A stretch of DNA of 50,191 bases from Armatimonadota bacterium (GTDB taxonomy: Bacteria > Armatimonadota > Fimbriimonadia > Fimbriimonadales > Fimbriimonadaceae), in NCBI GenBank assembly GCA_029781035.1, contig JAKOXK010000071.1, positions 1 through 50,191 of the forward strand. The letters are read 5' to 3'. Below are positions 23,206 through 33,303 of this stretch, in pieces; positions within the stretch are counted from its first letter, which is position 1, and every line of letters starts with the position of its first letter. The notes under the pieces were generated by a model. It was not told the origin of the DNA and searched no databases. It worked only from the letters and a program-made list of their open reading frames with translations. Made by a program: the position numbers and the translations under genes.

Positions 23206-24470
23206 GCCAGTTCATCGACGAGGCGGTCGTGACCTTCGAATCGGGCCGCGGTGGTAACGGTTCGGCCAGCTTCCATCGTGAGAAGCACGTGCCGCGCGGA
23301 GGGCCAAACGGTGCTGACGGCGGACGAGGAGGCAGCGTCGTCTTGATCGCCGACAGGGGTGTGCGGACCCTGCTCGACTTCAAGCTGAAAGACAGCTACA
23401 AAGCCGCGAATGGGACGGACTCGCACGGAAACAAGCACGGCAAGGACGGCGAAGACCTGGTGGTCCGGGTGCCAATCGGAACGATCGTCACCTTGCTGCC
23501 CGAAGAAGACGTGCTGGGAGATTTGAGTGCCGATGGGATGAAGCTGAAGGTGGCTCGAGGAGGACGGGGTGGCCGCGGCAACCTTCACTTCACCACGAGT
23601 GTACGTCAGGCACCTACCATTGCTGAAAAGGGCGAACCGGCTGAAGTCGCGATGATCCGGCTGGAGCTCAAGCTCCTCGCGGACGTTGGGCTGGTCGGTC
23701 TGCCAAATGCAGGCAAGAGCACGCTCATCAGCAGTTGCTCGGCAGCAAGGCCGAAGATCGGGGCGTACCCCTTCACCACGATAACTCCCAATCTCGGAGT
23801 GGTCAGTGTCGGGGACGACACGTTTGTCATGGCGGACATGCCTGGTTTGATCGAGGGTGCCAGCGAGGGAGTCGGGCTTGGGCACCAATTCCTGAAGCAC
23901 GTCGAGCGCACACGGGTGCTCGTCCACGTCGTCGATGCCTTCCCTGTCGACGAGACGGATCCCCTCAAGAGCTACGAACTGGTCGAGAAAGAACTCGGGC
24001 TGTATTCAGAGGCACTGACCTCGGTTCCACGCGTCATTGTCCTGAACAAAATCGACTTGGCACCGCCAACCGACACGAACGCACTGATAGAACGGTTCCA
24101 GGTGTTCGGTCGCGCCGTTTTTGCTGTTTCGGCAGTCACTTCGCAAGGAGTCCAGCCCTTGTTGTACGCCTTGAAAGCGATCCTCGATGAGGAAGACGCC
24201 AAACCGCGCCCAGTCGTGATTCGGCCATTGCCTCAGGAGCGGGCTGAAGAGCCTTGGGAAGCCCATCAGGTCGAGGGGGCATTTGTTGTCAGTGGCCGAC
24301 GGGTCGAGCGGATCGTCGAGATGACGAACCTTGCGAACTCGGACAGCATCCGGTATTTGCACCGCCGACTCCAACGGATGGGAGTGATCGACAAGCTGAG
24401 GGAGTTGGGAGCGGAGGATGGAGACGCGGTCAGGATTGGCGACTGGGAGTTCGCCTTTGTGGAGGGATGA
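23202..24470 (+). CDS. obgE: GTPase ObgE/CgtA
   Basis: A 422-residue essential GTPase of late 50S assembly. The Gly-rich Obg fold spans residues 1-158 (GRGGNGSASFHREKHVPRGG, then GGRGGRGNLHF near 125). The G domain follows with GLPNAGKSTLIS near 166, DMPGLIEGAS near 211 and LNKIDLA near 281. The C-terminal OCT domain (VEGAFVVSGRRVERIVEMTN near 353) is complete. The ribosome site GGAGG precedes ATG 23202. The stop overlaps the nadD start, continuing the translational chain. Confidence 0.97.
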   Translation: MSQFIDEAVVTFESGRGGNGSASFHREKHVPRGGPNGADGGRGGSVVLIADRGVRTLLDFKLKDSYKAANGTDSHGNKHGKDGEDLVVRVPIGTIVTLLPEEDVLGDLSADGMKLKVARGGRGGRGNLHFTTSVRQAPTIAEKGEPAEVAMIRLELKLLADVGLVGLPNAGKSTLISSCSAARPKIGAYPFTTITPNLGVVSVGDDTFVMADMPGLIEGASEGVGLGHQFLKHVERTRVLVHVVDAFPVDETDPLKSYELVEKELGLYSEALTSVPRVIVLNKIDLAPPTDTNALIERFQVFGRAVFAVSAVTSQGVQPLLYALKAILDEEDAKPRPVVIRPLPQERAEEPWEAHQVEGAFVVSGRRVERIVEMTNLANSDSIRYLHRRLQRMGVIDKLRELGAEDGDAVRIGDWEFAFVEG

Positions 24471-25057
24471 TGAAGATCGGGATTCTCGGAGGTAGCTTCG
24501 ACCCACCGCACCAAGGCCACTTGACACTGGCCAGGACGGTTCAGCGGGCACTGGGCTTGGACGAGATCGTCTTTGTGCCTGCCAACCGGAACCCCCTGAA
24601 ACACCGGCGTGTCTCGCCCGCGCAAGACCGGCTCCGGATGGTCGAACTCATGGTCGATGGTGAGGAAGGCCTTGCCGTCTCGGACATCGAACTTACGCGA
24701 GGCGGACCAAGCTACGCCGTGGACACGGTCGAAGAGATGAAGCTTGTGTGTCCAGGCGAGTACTGGTTCATCCTGGGATCTGACTCCCTCAAAGACTTGG
24801 CCGATTGGAAGGATCCGGCGAGGCTCCTCCACTTGTGCCGACTCGCGGTCGTCAGTCGTGCCGACACGGCGGCAGAGTCCGTCGTCAGCAGCTTGGACCG
24901 AGAGTATTCTCGCCGTATCGACATTGTGCCGATGCCTTCTGTGCCAATGTCTTCGTCTAAGATTCGAGAGGACGTGATTCGGGGAATGCCTGTCGAACAC
25001 TGGCTGAAACCCGTTGTCTGGGAGTACATCAAGAAAGTTGGCCTCTATAGGAAGTAA
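24467..25057 (+). CDS. nadD: Nicotinate-nucleotide adenylyltransferase
   Basis: A 196-residue enzyme making deamido-NAD from nicotinate mononucleotide and ATP. The HxGH nucleotidyl-transfer motif is in GGSFDPPHQGHL (His 15 and His 18) and the second signature is SSSKIREDV near residue 166. Two adjacent ATGs (24467 and 24470) follow GGAGGG; the first overlaps the obgE TGA. A longer frame back to 24254 lies inside obgE and is a shadow. The order obgE-nadD-rsfS is widespread in bacteria. Confidence 0.95.
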   Translation: MMKIGILGGSFDPPHQGHLTLARTVQRALGLDEIVFVPANRNPLKHRRVSPAQDRLRMVELMVDGEEGLAVSDIELTRGGPSYAVDTVEEMKLVCPGEYWFILGSDSLKDLADWKDPARLLHLCRLAVVSRADTAAESVVSSLDREYSRRIDIVPMPSVPMSSSKIREDVIRGMPVEHWLKPVVWEYIKKVGLYRK

Positions 25058-25415
25058 GAAACACGCGCCGGCCGCCGAGAAGGCCGAGCTGATCCGGCAG
25101 TTCGCGGACGACATCAAGGCCGAGCGCATCGAGGTCATCGATGTCCACAGCAAGACCGCCATGATGGACTATCTCGTCGTTTGTTCAGGAACCAGTGACA
25201 CACACGTCGGTGCCATTGCGGACAAAGTGTCCGACCGACTGCGTGACCTCGGAATCAAACCATTGCGGACGAATTCCGGACCAAATGCCGGCGGTTGGAC
25301 GTACTTCGACTTTGGAGACGTCGTCTTTCATGTGATGATCGAGGAGAAGAGGCAGTTTTACGACCTGGAGACTCTATGGAAGACGACGCCGCCCGACCCG
25401 ACCCTGGTGGACTGA
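25038..25415 (+). CDS. rsfS: Ribosomal silencing factor RsfS
   Basis: A 125-residue DUF143 protein that binds L14 and blocks subunit joining under starvation. Core motifs: DIKAERIEVIDV near residue 27, MMDYLVVCSGTSDTHVGAIA near 43 and GWTYFDFGDVVFHVM near 87. The start is not certain: TTG 25038 overlaps the nadD end by 20 bp and follows AAGAAAG; TTG 25014 is also in frame. No ATG is available upstream of the conserved part. Confidence 0.92.
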   Translation: MASIGSKKHAPAAEKAELIRQFADDIKAERIEVIDVHSKTAMMDYLVVCSGTSDTHVGAIADKVSDRLRDLGIKPLRTNSGPNAGGWTYFDFGDVVFHVMIEEKRQFYDLETLWKTTPPDPTLVD

Positions 25416-26119
25416 ACCCGGCAGAGGGCCAGACCGGCCTTCCCGAGCCTGAGTTGCCGCCCGTCCCGTCTCAATCTGAATTAGAGGCGGCCGAGAACCT
25501 GATCCGACAGGCCAACTTGGCCAAGATCCGTGGCGACATGGCAGGATTTGAGCGCCTAGTCCAGCAAGCATCGGAGACTGCGCCCGGTTCTAGCAACGTC
25601 CACGAAGCTCTCGGAGATGCGTACGTCGAGCGCAAGCAAGTCAGAAAAGCCAAGGAAGAGTATCAATTGGCCGTGAGGATCAATCCGAAGAACGCGTCTG
25701 CCGAGCGTAAATATGGGGAGACCGTTTTGGCCATCCAACTGGCCTTGGATCCGAACTTCGCCACCCCTCCACCCGACGACTCCTTCGCCAGCGGAAAAGG
25801 TGCGGTGATCCTTTCGTTCCTTGTTCCGGGCCTTGGGCAGCTGGCGCTGGCCGACTATGTCAAAGGCGGGATTTTGTTCGGCCTGACCGTCCTATCAGTC
25901 GGATGGGCGTTGCTCATTCCCGACGGATTCAACGGATTGCTGTATCTGTTCTCGCCTCACGCCAAGGTCAGCCTGAACCCAGTCATCTTCTTGCCGTTGC
26001 TGGTCACCCTTGTCTGCTGGGTCGTAGGCGTTGCCGACGCTTCAAGCAAGGCCAAGCGGGTGCCGGCCCTGCGCGTCGACCGGCCCGTTCCTCCCGTGGA
26101 CAAGGACTTCGAGATCTGA
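25376..26119 (+). CDS. TPR-containing membrane protein with TM2-like C-terminus
   Basis: A 247-residue protein that starts at ATG 25376 inside rsfS, a 40-bp overlap, and so is coupled to it. An acidic, Pro-rich head (residues 1-30) is followed by one or two TPR-type helix pairs (NLIRQANLAKIRGDMAGFER, EALGDAYVERKQVRKAKEEY). Hydrophobic segments then occur near residues 141-160 (VILSFLVPGLGQLALADYV, a TM2-like GLGQ motif), 163-180 and 202-222. It is probably an inner-membrane protein of unknown role. It ends 1 bp before the convergent chemoreceptor gene. Confidence 0.65.
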   Translation: MEDDAARPDPGGLNPAEGQTGLPEPELPPVPSQSELEAAENLIRQANLAKIRGDMAGFERLVQQASETAPGSSNVHEALGDAYVERKQVRKAKEEYQLAVRINPKNASAERKYGETVLAIQLALDPNFATPPPDDSFASGKGAVILSFLVPGLGQLALADYVKGGILFGLTVLSVGWALLIPDGFNGLLYLFSPHAKVSLNPVIFLPLLVTLVCWVVGVADASSKAKRVPALRVDRPVPPVDKDFEI

Positions 26120-26120
26120 C

Positions 26121-28334
26121 TTAAGCGGCCGCCTTCCTCTCTGTCGATCGGCGGTTTGACAAGGAGTTCAGGTTTTCCGTCGCCTGGCGGATGGACTCGA
26201 CGGTGCCGACCAACCGCTTGAACGATTCGATTTGCGCTGTTGCCCGCTCATTCACGGACGACGACCTGTCCGCAACGGTCTCTGACGCCTCCGTGAAGAC
26301 AGCGATCGATTGAGCCAGATCCTCGCAGACCTTGGCTGACTCCTCGCTCATCAATCGGATCTGTGACAGTGATTGGCCAATCGCGGTCAGCGATGACTCG
26401 TTGTCTCGCGAGGCATCATGGATCACCTCGAATGCTTCAGCTGCGGCGAGTATCTCGGTGGATGCCGACTGGCTCTTCTCGGCCACGCGGCTCACCTCGC
26501 CCTCGGTGGCCTGCATGGACACCACGACGTCCTCCACGCCATCGCGCACGGCGTCGATCAAGGCACTGATCTCAGAAGTCGCCTGAGCCGACCGTTCGGC
26601 CAACTTTCGGACTTCGTCTGCCACGACGCCGAACCCACGCCCTGCCTCACCCGCCCTTGCTGCTTCGATCGCGGCATTGAGGGCAAGTAAGTTCGTCTGA
26701 GCGGCAATGTCCATGATCGTGGACACGATGCTGCCGATCTCACTACCGAGAGTACCGAGCTTCTTGACCGCGAGTGTGGATTCACCAGCGTGTGCCTGCA
26801 CCTGACCCATTGTCTCAGAAAGGTCGCGAACCGTGGACTTGAGCGTGACGAACACCTTGTTGGCTCCGTCGACCGCTTCACCCTGGCGAACGCTCGCCCC
26901 ATGGATCGCGTTCATTTCCCGAACAAGGTCTTCGATCGATGCGAGCGACTCCTGTGCCGCGGCCGCAATTCCGCCGATGCTGTCGGAGACTTGACGTGAC
27001 GTGTTCAACGAAGCTTGCGCGGCCAGGTCGCAGTCGCAGGCGGCTTTGTGAATCGACTCCGCGTCACCTTCCGACACACGGGTCACCGTCTCGAGTTCGA
27101 CGCAGGTCTGGACCAAGAGGCTGACGTTCTCACGGACATCCTGGGAGACTCTACTGAGTTCGTCGAGCTTGTCTTGAAGCCGGGAGTTGGTCGCGTCCAG
27201 TTCTCGGGTCCGGTCAGCCACGCTCGCCTCAAGCGCTTGGTTCTGAGCGATCACCGTTTCCCGACTCTTCTGGACGAATCGCGTGACAATCACGGACAAC
27301 ACGGTCAAGAGGGCCACAAGGCCAAACCCGCCGTCTCGAATCTGCTTGGCTGCCTTTACGTCGGGACGACCCTCGAACGCGGAGTTCGGCTGCGCCGCGT
27401 GAAGCATCCAGTGGCCCGCTGCGTCGACAACGTCGAGGGGCAGGTCTTCTGCATACAGCAAGCTCCGCGGAGGCTGGCCAGTTTGAAGCCATTGAGGATC
27501 ACCTGCGTCGCCGGCTTCCGGTGGTACAGCCGCATAATGAGACCCCTCGTTCGTCACCGAGTAACCGGTCGTAGGCAACATCTCGGCTACGACCGACGTC
27601 AGCATGATCCCCGAAATGCAGCCCTTCAAGTGCCCCTGCGGATCGAAGAACGGAACCGAAAGAACCATGCCAGAACGATCCTTGTCGTTCGGACGGTCCA
27701 GTTTGTACCGAGAGTTGTCGCAAGTGATGACTTCAGGACCAGACACGGCCGGGTAGTCGAGTCCATTGATCCTAGACTCCTCAGGAAAGTGCTTCTTCAT
27801 CCAGGCGAGCTGTCTTTTCATCAACCGGTACTCGTAGATTTCGATTTCCTCGGGCCCAGCTGCTTCGGACTCCTCGGCCCCCTCCGGCTTCTTGGGCCCG
27901 ATGATCAACTCATCGAACGTAGTGATAGGAATCTGGTCCTTTCCCGTCACCGGATCGATCTTGTCCGGCTCAAGGTCTTTGGGCACGATATAGACCTCGG
28001 ACATCGAGATGTTCGAGCCCAAGTTGTTGTAGATCTCCTGGACCGCACTGCGGGCGTTTGAGTCAAAGTGCTTCGCGTAACGATCGATCGACCGGACGCC
28101 GGGCAGCCGTGCGATGGTTCGGAGTCCCTGGTAAAGCGACCGCATCCGAGAAGAGACCTCGGTCACGACTTCAGCCGACCGCAGGTGCGACGTCTTCTGA
28201 AAGGCCGCAAGTGCCGATTGACGGTCGACGCGGTACTTGCTTGCGACAAGACACAGGCTACAGCCGCCAACAGCGGCGATCAAAAGGTACGGCAACCAAC
28301 GCATGTAGGCTCGTTTTCGGCCCTCTGCACGCAT
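26121..28334 (-). CDS. Methyl-accepting chemotaxis protein with large extracytoplasmic sensor
   Basis: A 737-residue transducer. TM1 lies near residues 13-31 ([22 protein letters not shown] 28304 at residue 11 is an alternative start), the sensor spans about 32-335 and TM2 is near 340-358 ([18 protein letters not shown]). The sensor looks Cache-like and includes an acidic insertion ([16 protein letters not shown]). A typical HAMP domain is not recognisable; a coiled-coil linker with [16 protein letters not shown] follows TM2. The signalling tip [20 protein letters not shown] and [19 protein letters not shown] is perfect, so it should engage CheA/CheW. No C-terminal NWETF-type tether is present. 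No che genes lie in the window, and the ligand is unknown. Confidence 0.9.
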   Translation of the reverse strand: MRAEGRKRAYMRWLPYLLIAAVGGCSLCLVASKYRVDRQSALAAFQKTSHLRSAEVVTEVSSRMRSLYQGLRTIARLPGVRSIDRYAKHFDSNARSAVQEIYNNLGSNISMSEVYIVPKDLEPDKIDPVTGKDQIPITTFDELIIGPKKPEGAEESEAAGPEEIEIYEYRLMKRQLAWMKKHFPEESRINGLDYPAVSGPEVITCDNSRYKLDRPNDKDRSGMVLSVPFFDPQGHLKGCISGIMLTSVVAEMLPTTGYSVTNEGSHYAAVPPEAGDAGDPQWLQTGQPPRSLLYAEDLPLDVVDAAGHWMLHAAQPNSAFEGRPDVKAAKQIRDGGFGLVALLTVLSVIVTRFVQKSRETVIAQNQALEASVADRTRELDATNSRLQDKLDELSRVSQDVRENVSLLVQTCVELETVTRVSEGDAESIHKAACDCDLAAQASLNTSRQVSDSIGGIAAAAQESLASIEDLVREMNAIHGASVRQGEAVDGANKVFVTLKSTVRDLSETMGQVQAHAGESTLAVKKLGTLGSEIGSIVSTIMDIAAQTNLLALNAAIEAARAGEAGRGFGVVADEVRKLAERSAQATSEISALIDAVRDGVEDVVVSMQATEGEVSRVAEKSQSASTEILAAAEAFEVIHDASRDNESSLTAIGQSLSQIRLMSEESAKVCEDLAQSIAVFTEASETVADRSSSVNERATAQIESFKRLVGTVESIRQATENLNSLSNRRSTERKAAA

Positions 28335-28430
28335 ACTGGAAGTTTTCGGCAGGTACAGACTGAATCTGCAGAAATGCTGGGCGATCTTGTCGGGAGCGGC
28401 GTGACTTCCCTTCTCCGGTGCCAGAAAGCA

Positions 28431-28463
28431 CGAAGTCCCTGGAACTGTGATCCAGGGACTTCG
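28431..28463 (-). terminator. Rho-independent-type terminator of rpoBC
   Basis: A perfect 13-bp stem (CGAAGTCCCTGGA with TCCAGGGACTTCG, 7-base loop) begins about 20 bp after the rpoC stop. On the minus strand it is followed by TGCTTTCT, a weak U-tract. Confidence 0.7.
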
Positions 28464-28483
28464 ATGGCCTCTTGAGTCTTGGC

Positions 28484-31400
28484 TTACTCGTCGGTCTTAT
28501 CGTCCACTTCAGCCGCAGCCAGATCAGCGAGTGACATCCCCTCGAAAGCGTCGGCACCTGGCATGGTGTCGATCTCTTCCGCCTCGACAAGCGCAGTCAG
28601 AGACTGCTGAGCCCATGTCGGGGTCGTCCTGTCGACTTCGATCGCGAGGTCTCGGTAGCTCTTCACGCCGGTTCCGGCCGGGATCAAGCGTCCAATGATC
28701 ACGTTCTCTTTGAGGCCGACCAGCGTATCGTGCTTGCCTCGAACAGCCGCCTCGGTCAAGACGCGGGTCGTCTTTTGGAAGGACGCCGCTGACAGGAAGG
28801 AGTCCGTGGCCAGCGAAGCTTCGGTGATGCCGAGGAGTATCCAGTTGGCTGTCGCTTCCTTCGGATCGCGCTCCTTTTCCTGGCCATCGATTGGATCGAC
28901 GTACTTGATCTTGACTCCGGACGCAATCCGCTGGCGGACGCGCTCATTCTCTCTCAGGAAGCGGAAGCGGTCTACGATCTGGCCAGGTAGGAACGGTGTG
29001 TCGCCCGGTTCCTTGACTTGCCGCTTGCGCAGCATCTGGCGCACGATGACCTCAAGGTGCTTGTCGTTGATGTCGACGCCTTGGTCTTTGTAGACGCTCT
29101 GCAGGTTCTCAATGAAGTACTCGTGGACGGAGGTGGCCCCAGCCAGTTCGAGGACTTCGTGGGGATCGAGCGGCCCCTCTGTGAGTGGGTCGCCTTTGAT
29201 GACCTTGCTTCCCTTCTGGATCGGGAGGTTACCGAGCGGCGGAACCAGGATCGTGTAGAACACCCGGACCTTCTCGATGTTGTTCTTCCTCAAAGTCTGG
29301 AGAACCTGAGTCGTCAACTTCTGTCCGACCATTCGGTCAAGACCTCCGTCATAGCCACCGTCTTTGTCCCGGGCCCAGTCCTGTTCGCCTGCGATGTAGG
29401 CCTGTTTCTGCGCCGAAATGTCCGTCGTGACCTCAGCCTCGACAACGACCCACCGTCCATAGCTTGAGCGCTGGATATCGGCCACCACTCCGGTGACCGG
29501 GCAGATGATCGCCTTGCCTCGTGGCTGACGCCGCGCTTCGAAGATCTCTTCGACGCGGACAATGCCACTGGACTCACCGGTCCAGGAGTAGAAGAAGGTC
29601 TTTCTTGACCGCTCCCAGAGTTTGCGGCTTTCGCTGTCCAACTTCTCAGCGGCTTTTTCGGCTGCCTTCGTCGTCCTGGGCGTGGCCTTCTTCTTGCCGG
29701 TCTCCTCGTCTGAGGCAGGCACGCTCTTCATCAGACCCTTGACGACGGACTCCTGCGATTCAAGGAGCTTGCCCGGATCGAACGTGGCGAGATCGGTGCT
29801 GGTAGCCTGCTGGAAGTCTTCCTGGAACTGCCGCACGAACTTACCGGTCTTATACTGGTTGGTACGGGCGATCGTCTTCGAACCGGCGACACCGCCCGTG
29901 TGGAAGGTGCGCATCGTGAGCTGAGTTCCCGGCTCACCGATCGACTGGGCCGCGATGATGCCGACAGCAACTCCTTCCTCAACCACTTTCTGGCTGGCAA
30001 GGTCGATGCCGTAGCACTTGGCGCAGATGCCTAGTTCCAACTCACAGGTGATAGCCGACCGCAACTTCGCGCCGAGGCGACCATGCTCGTCGGTCTTGAA
30101 GCCGAGCGCTTCGAACTTGTCGACGACCTTCTGTTGGGCCTCGTCGCCTTCGGCCGCTTCGAGTTCCTCGTAGTAGGAGGCCTCGATGCGGTCCAGCTTC
30201 TTGACATGGTCAAGAGTCACTACTTCGTCAGCTTCCAAGAAGCTCTCGCCCGTCTCCGGATCTGTGATCGTGGAGAGTGAGACTCGACCGAACGAGCGCT
30301 CGCCCATCGTCTCGATGACCTTGCCCTCAAAGGTCAGGCGGCAGGCGTAGATCCCGTCGGTGGTGCCGCAGTCCTTGGCGCGAATGATGACGTCTTGTGA
30401 GACGTCAACCAGTCGTCGCGTGAGGTAACCCGCGTCAGCCGTTCGGAGAGCGGTGTCGGCAAGGCCTTTGCGCGCGCCGTGCGTGGTCACGAAGAACTCC
30501 AACATTGAAAGTCCTCGTTGGAAGGAGGACTTGACCGGGAGCTCGTAGATGACCTCGTTGAACTGGTTGAACATCAAGCCGCGCATTCCGCTCAGCTGAG
30601 CCAACTGCTTGATCGAGCCGCGAGCGCCGGAGACCGTGATGATCGAAAGAGGGTTCTCTTGCGTCATCGCGTCCACGATGGCGTTTCCGATCTCGTCATA
30701 GGTTCCAGTCCACAGGCGCACGAGCGACTCCTGCATCTCGCGGAAGGAGATGAGACCGCGTCGGAACTGCTCAAGGACCCGGTTCGCCTTGGCGTCCGCT
30801 TCACCGAGCATCTCCTCCCTGCGCTTGGGCGGGTCCATGTCGGTCAGCGCGATACTGATGCCATATCGTGAGGCCCACGTGAAGCCTAGCTGCTTCATGT
30901 CGTCGAGCAGCTTGATCGTGCCGTTCTGGCCGACCTGCTTGTGGCAAGTCACGATGGTCTCGGCAATCGCCTTTTTCGTCAACTCGACCTGAAGGAACTT
31001 GTCGCTGAACCGCATCGGATACGGCAGCACGTTGTTGAAGATCAACCGTCCTGGGGTCGTGGTCGCAATGAACGACTCGAACTCCTGTTCGAGAGGCCGA
31101 AGCTCTTGGACCTCTTCGCCAAACTCGTTCTCGACCGTCTCGTACTTGAACTCCAGGCCGGTGTCGGGGTCTCGGAAGTCCACTTCTGAGTTCGGCCGGA
31201 ACACGGGCCTCTGGATCCGCACCTTGAGCGGGTCGTTAAGACCGATGCGGTCGGCGTTGGGCGAATCCAGCCTGAACAAGACCTCATCAGTGTTGGAGTA
31301 CACATAAGGGGCCGGGTTCTTCTCGGAATCAGCCTTGTAGGCGTCTTCGATCTTCGCGAGCCTGGCTGCCGCCTCCTTGTTCGTGTAGGTGAGGGCGTAG

Positions 31401-33184
31401 CAGCCCAGAACGATGTCTTGGATCGGCGAGACGACGGGTCGTCCGTCGGCCGGCGAGAAGAGGTTCTGAGTCGAGAGCATCAAAACGCGCGCTTCAGACT
31501 GCGCCTGCATGCTCAACGGCACATGGACAGCCATCTGGTCGCCGTCAAAGTCTGCGTTGTAAGCGTGGCAGACCAGCGGGTGAAGCTGGATCGCCTTGCC
31601 TTCGACCAGAATCGGCTCGAATGCTTGGATTCCAAGGCGGTGCAGTGTTGGAGCGCGGTTCAAGAGCACCGGGTGCTCCTTGATGACGTCTTCCAAACCG
31701 TCCCAGACCGCAGGGTGCATCCTCTCGATCATCCGCTTGGCCGTCTTAATGTTCTGAGTGATCTTCCTCTCGACGAGGGTCTTCATCACGAAAGGCTTGA
31801 ACAGCTCAAGCGCCATCTCCTTGGGCAAGCCACATTGGTGCAGCTTGAGGTTGGGGCCGACGACGATGACGGACCGCCCCGAGTAGTCGACACGTTTGCC
31901 GAGAAGGTTCTTTCGGAACCGTCCTTCTTTGCCCTTGAGCATGTCGCTCAGGGACTTGAGGGGCCGTTGGTTGCTGCCCACGACGGGTCGCGCACGGCGA
32001 CCGTTGTCGATCAAAGCGTCCACGGCTTCCTGCAGCAGCCTTTTTTCGTGGTTGATGATCGACTCTGGTGCCTGAATCTCGATGATCTTCTTCAGACGAT
32101 TGTTGCGGTTGATGATTCGGCGGTACAGGTCGTTGAGGTCTGAAGTCGCAAAGCGTCCACCGTCCAGCTGCACCATGGGCCGTAGCTCGGGCGAGATCAC
32201 GGGGACGATGTCCTGGATCATCCATTCGGGCCGGCTCTTCGACTGCTGGAAAGCCTCGACAAGTTCCAGTCGCTTGATCGCCCTGGCACGCCGCTGGCTG
32301 GTCGTGACGACGATCTCGTGTCTCAGTTCGCGGGCCATTTTGTCGAGGTCAACGCGTCGGAGGAGCTCCTTGATGGCGTCGGCACCGATGTTGGCGTGGA
32401 CCAAAGCGCTGAGGTCGACCTTGAGTCGGCGGCTGACCGCGTCCAGCATCTTGCTGATCGCGCGCCATTTGTCTTCCTCGATGAGCTGGTTGACTTCCAG
32501 CTTGCCCAGAAGGTCAGCGGCGATGTCGAGATCCCTGACCCGTTCGTCAGCGTCTCGGTACTCGGCGCGGATCCGGTCGAAGTTCGCCTTCATGCGCTCG
32601 CGGACGAAACTCTCGTCAAAGTACTCGTCCGGGTTGTCGATCATCTCCTTCGACAGCCGCTGGAGAGACTCGATCTCGAGTTCCCGCATCTGCTCCTGGA
32701 TGTGGACCTTCTCGCGCTCGACAGAGTCGAGGATGTCGGGAAGGAGCTCCTGGATCTTCTCCATCTCGAGATCGATGATGATAAAGCTCGCGAAGTAGAT
32801 GACCTTCTCCAGCTGTCTCGGACTGATGTCCAAGATCAACGAGAGGGGCGATGGGACGCCCTTGAGGTACCAGATGTGACAGATCGGCGCTGCGAGTTCA
32901 ATGTGGCCCATCCGCTCGCGCCGAACCTTGCTCCGGGTGACCTCGACGCCACACCGCTCACAGACGATGCCTTTGTACTTGATCTTCTTGTAGCGGCCAC
33001 AGGCGCATTCGTAGTCTTTCACCGGGCCAAAGATCCGCTCGCAGAAGAGGCCGTCACGCTCAGGCTTGAACGTTCGGTAGTTGATGGTCTCCGGCTTCTT
33101 GACTTCGCCGTGCGACCATCCTTTGACGTCTTCCGGGCTCGCCACGCCGATTCGGATCTTGTCGAAGAGGTTGCTGTCTGCCAT
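28484..33184 (-). CDS. rpoC: DNA-directed RNA polymerase subunit beta'
   Basis: A 1566-residue catalytic subunit. The Zn1 site [20 protein letters not shown] is near residue 62. The catalytic [12 protein letters not shown] is at residues 543-554, later than in E. coli because a charged coiled-coil segment of about 80 residues is inserted after [11 protein letters not shown]. The second zinc site ([10 protein letters not shown]) and [19 protein letters not shown] are present. The trigger loop then carries about 100 extra residues before [10 protein letters not shown] (coordinates about 29566-29884), rich in Lys, Ala, Ser and Glu. This occupies the site where E. coli has SI3, but with unrelated sequence. 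A short acidic tail ends the protein. It lies downstream of rpoB with a 119-bp structured gap. Confidence 0.98.
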   Translation of the reverse strand: MADSNLFDKIRIGVASPEDVKGWSHGEVKKPETINYRTFKPERDGLFCERIFGPVKDYECACGRYKKIKYKGIVCERCGVEVTRSKVRRERMGHIELAAPICHIWYLKGVPSPLSLILDISPRQLEKVIYFASFIIIDLEMEKIQELLPDILDSVEREKVHIQEQMRELEIESLQRLSKEMIDNPDEYFDESFVRERMKANFDRIRAEYRDADERVRDLDIAADLLGKLEVNQLIEEDKWRAISKMLDAVSRRLKVDLSALVHANIGADAIKELLRRVDLDKMARELRHEIVVTTSQRRARAIKRLELVEAFQQSKSRPEWMIQDIVPVISPELRPMVQLDGGRFATSDLNDLYRRIINRNNRLKKIIEIQAPESIINHEKRLLQEAVDALIDNGRRARPVVGSNQRPLKSLSDMLKGKEGRFRKNLLGKRVDYSGRSVIVVGPNLKLHQCGLPKEMALELFKPFVMKTLVERKITQNIKTAKRMIERMHPAVWDGLEDVIKEHPVLLNRAPTLHRLGIQAFEPILVEGKAIQLHPLVCHAYNADFDGDQMAVHVPLSMQAQSEARVLMLSTQNLFSPADGRPVVSPIQDIVLGCYALTYTNKEAAARLAKIEDAYKADSEKNPAPYVYSNTDEVLFRLDSPNADRIGLNDPLKVRIQRPVFRPNSEVDFRDPDTGLEFKYETVENEFGEEVQELRPLEQEFESFIATTTPGRLIFNNVLPYPMRFSDKFLQVELTKKAIAETIVTCHKQVGQNGTIKLLDDMKQLGFTWASRYGISIALTDMDPPKRREEMLGEADAKANRVLEQFRRGLISFREMQESLVRLWTGTYDEIGNAIVDAMTQENPLSIITVSGARGSIKQLAQLSGMRGLMFNQFNEVIYELPVKSSFQRGLSMLEFFVTTHGARKGLADTALRTADAGYLTRRLVDVSQDVIIRAKDCGTTDGIYACRLTFEGKVIETMGERSFGRVSLSTITDPETGESFLEADEVVTLDHVKKLDRIEASYYEELEAAEGDEAQQKVVDKFEALGFKTDEHGRLGAKLRSAITCELELGICAKCYGIDLASQKVVEEGVAVGIIAAQSIGEPGTQLTMRTFHTGGVAGSKTIARTNQYKTGKFVRQFQEDFQQATSTDLATFDPGKLLESQESVVKGLMKSVPASDEETGKKKATPRTTKAAEKAAEKLDSESRKLWERSRKTFFYSWTGESSGIVRVEEIFEARRQPRGKAIICPVTGVVADIQRSSYGRWVVVEAEVTTDISAQKQAYIAGEQDWARDKDGGYDGGLDRMVGQKLTTQVLQTLRKNNIEKVRVFYTILVPPLGNLPIQKGSKVIKGDPLTEGPLDPHEVLELAGATSVHEYFIENLQSVYKDQGVDINDKHLEVIVRQMLRKRQVKEPGDTPFLPGQIVDRFRFLRENERVRQRIASGVKIKYVDPIDGQEKERDPKEATANWILLGITEASLATDSFLSAASFQKTTRVLTEAAVRGKHDTLVGLKENVIIGRLIPAGTGVKSYRDLAIEVDRTTPTWAQQSLTALVEAEEIDTMPGADAFEGMSLADLAAAEVDDKTDE

Positions 33185-33234
33185 TTGTCTTTTTGTCTCA
33201 GATATCCAAAAGTGAGTCAGAGAGTGCGCGAACT

Positions 33235-33286
33235 CGGGACTGTGACAGGCGAGCCTTCACCGGCTCTCCCACGGGCCACAGTCCCG
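33235..33286 (-). other. Structured rpoB-rpoC intergenic region (alternative hairpins)
   Basis: CGGGACTGTG (33235-33244) pairs perfectly with CACAGTCCCG (33277-33286) and encloses a smaller GAGCC/GGCTC hairpin. The same downstream bases can instead form CACGGG/CCCGTG around a 7-base loop, so the two folds exclude each other. There is no T-run. Confidence 0.5.
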
Positions 33287-33303
33287 TGTTCACCCTTCGT
33301 TTT

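Noticed and set aside
27015-28061. A 348-codon open frame antisense to the chemoreceptor gene
   Set aside because: Same mirror effect; no ribosome site and Arg/Val-rich composition typical of antisense frames.
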